This document shows, piece by piece, positions 63,310 through 64,000 of a DNA stretch of 64,000 bases; within the stretch, counting starts at the first letter, position 1; each line of letters begins with the position of its first letter. The position numbers were made by a program, and so were the translations under genes. This DNA is from Lacrimispora indolis DSM 755 (GTDB lineage: Bacteria; Bacillota; Clostridia; Lachnospirales; Lachnospiraceae), in NCBI RefSeq assembly GCF_000526995.1, contig NZ_AZUI01000001.1, positions 1,054,001 through 1,118,000 on the forward strand. Reading direction: 5' to 3'. Below the pieces are notes generated by a model, which ran no database searches, had not been told where the DNA came from, and saw only the letters and a list, made by a program, of their open reading frames with translations.

Positions 63310-63310
63310 A

Positions 63311-64000
63311 TCAGTTCTCCCAAATCTTCCAGGGTGCCTGTCCGGACTGCCACAAATCTTCCAGCTTCTTCATTTCCCGCTGGGTGTCCATGCACTGCCA
63401 GAAACCGGTGTGATGGAAGCTCATAAGCTGCCCCTCTGCCGCAAGACTTTGCAATGGCTCCTTTTCAAACACAGTGGCATCATCCTTTAAATAGGAAAAG
63501 ATTTCAGGATTCAGGATCATGAAGCCCCCGTTGATCAGGCTGTTGTCCGCCTCATCCTTTTCCCTGAAGGAACGGACCACATCACCTTCATCAATATCCA
63601 GAACACCCTTTAGCTGGGCAATATTAACGGTGGTCATGGTAGCGGTCTTTCCATGGCTCTGATGAAACTCCAACAAAGTCTTTAAATCCACATCGCAGAC
63701 TCCGTCTCCGTAGGTCATCATAAAGGGCTCATCCCCGATGTAAGGCTGAATGCGCTTTATACGGCCGCCGGTCATGGTATTTAACCCCGTATCCACCAGG
63801 GTCACTTTCCATGGTTCTGAATAATTATTATGTACCTCCATCTTATTGTTGGCAAGATCAAAGGTCACATCGGATGTATGAAGAAAATAATCCGCAAAAA
63901 ATTCCTTTACCACATACTGCTTATATCCAAGGCATATGACAAAATCGTGAAATCCATATTGGGAATAATACTTCATAATGTGCCACAAAATAGGCTTTTC
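63311..64000 (-). CDS. rfbF: Glucose-1-phosphate cytidylyltransferase, C-terminal part (cut by window edge)
   Basis: 230 codons visible; the N-terminal nucleotide-binding part lies beyond 64000. The frame continues unbroken to the edge (EKPILWHIMKYYSQYGFHDFVICLGYKQYVVKEFF). Seen: MMTYGDGVCDVDLKTLLEFH (metal/substrate Asp), NGGFMILNPEIFSYL and FHHTGFWQCMDTQREMKKLEDLW, all RfbF hallmarks. Makes CDP-glucose from CTP and glucose-1-phosphate, first step of the pathway completed by rfbG and rfbH. Confidence 0.94.
   Translation of the reverse strand, partial: EKPILWHIMKYYSQYGFHDFVICLGYKQYVVKEFFADYFLHTSDVTFDLANNKMEVHNNYSEPWKVTLVDTGLNTMTGGRIKRIQPYIGDEPFMMTYGDGVCDVDLKTLLEFHQSHGKTATMTTVNIAQLKGVLDIDEGDVVRSFREKDEADNSLINGGFMILNPEIFSYLKDDATVFEKEPLQSLAAEGQLMSFHHTGFWQCMDTQREMKKLEDLWQSGQAPWKIWEN

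Overview
The window is a chromosomal segment of a spore-forming, low-to-moderate-GC anaerobic Firmicute. It most resembles the Lachnospiraceae (Lacrimispora / Clostridium cluster XIVa type). Support from sequence: clostridial-type RpoB and RpoC, an endospore signalling gene (spoIIR), strong GGAGG ribosome sites with several TTG and GTG starts, consensus sigma-A promoters, and a mix of AraC regulators, sugar ABC transporters and YesL/DUF624, YheO and DUF1934 families. No tRNA, rRNA, CRISPR array, IS transposase or prophage was seen. The genus is an inference.

Layout. 1-8.1 kb: a cut-off sugar ABC permease, then rpoC and rpoB on the minus strand behind a consensus promoter that fires back to back with a small membrane-protein gene. 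9-15.4 kb: sod-dps oxidative-stress operon, a secreted cell-wall-binding repeat protein, two tandem tyrosine recombinases and an AAA15-type ATPase with unusual active-site motifs. 15.4-18.6 kb: ddl-murI-DUF1934 wall-precursor operon and spoIIR. 18.6-26 kb: an RND efflux operon (tetR, adaptor, RND pump, two TolC-like proteins) behind a 44-bp palindrome that covers a perfect promoter. 26-30 kb: ispE-gntR-small acidic protein, and glnK-amtB with a terminator right after the promoter. 30-34 kb: small alarmone synthetase, YesL protein, a tandem hairpin repeat, a membrane protein, a GNAT enzyme and cyclophilin.

34-43.2 kb is a carbon-source island. A YheO-type regulator and an amidohydrolase lie next to an IclR regulator, an ABC sugar/acid uptake system and galactonate dehydratase, with KDPGal aldolase and KDGal kinase divergent. 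Together they encode uptake and De Ley-Doudoroff breakdown of D-galactonate or a similar aldonate, with matching operator-like repeats downstream of the two divergent promoters. 43.5-60 kb is a mixed accessory region: bile-salt-hydrolase-like enzyme, a yyaL gene broken by a 20-bp insertion, lipoproteins, MFS, AgcS and BCCT transporters, four AraC/XRE regulators, a second-type deformylase, a variant ClpP, a decayed GNAT gene, and a zinc phospholipase-C-like gene with a long structured leader. 60-64 kb: LicD, RfbH, RfbG and RfbF, a CDP-dideoxyhexose route for a surface glycan.

The main non-gene signal is a family of short two-hairpin leader repeats with the core ATACCTTTATGCC. They sit in sense orientation just before the starts of murI (two copies), ppiB (two copies), licD and rfbH, with a weaker copy before rpoB. 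The copies differ in sequence but keep their stems through paired changes, so they look like an undescribed RNA or intercistronic element.
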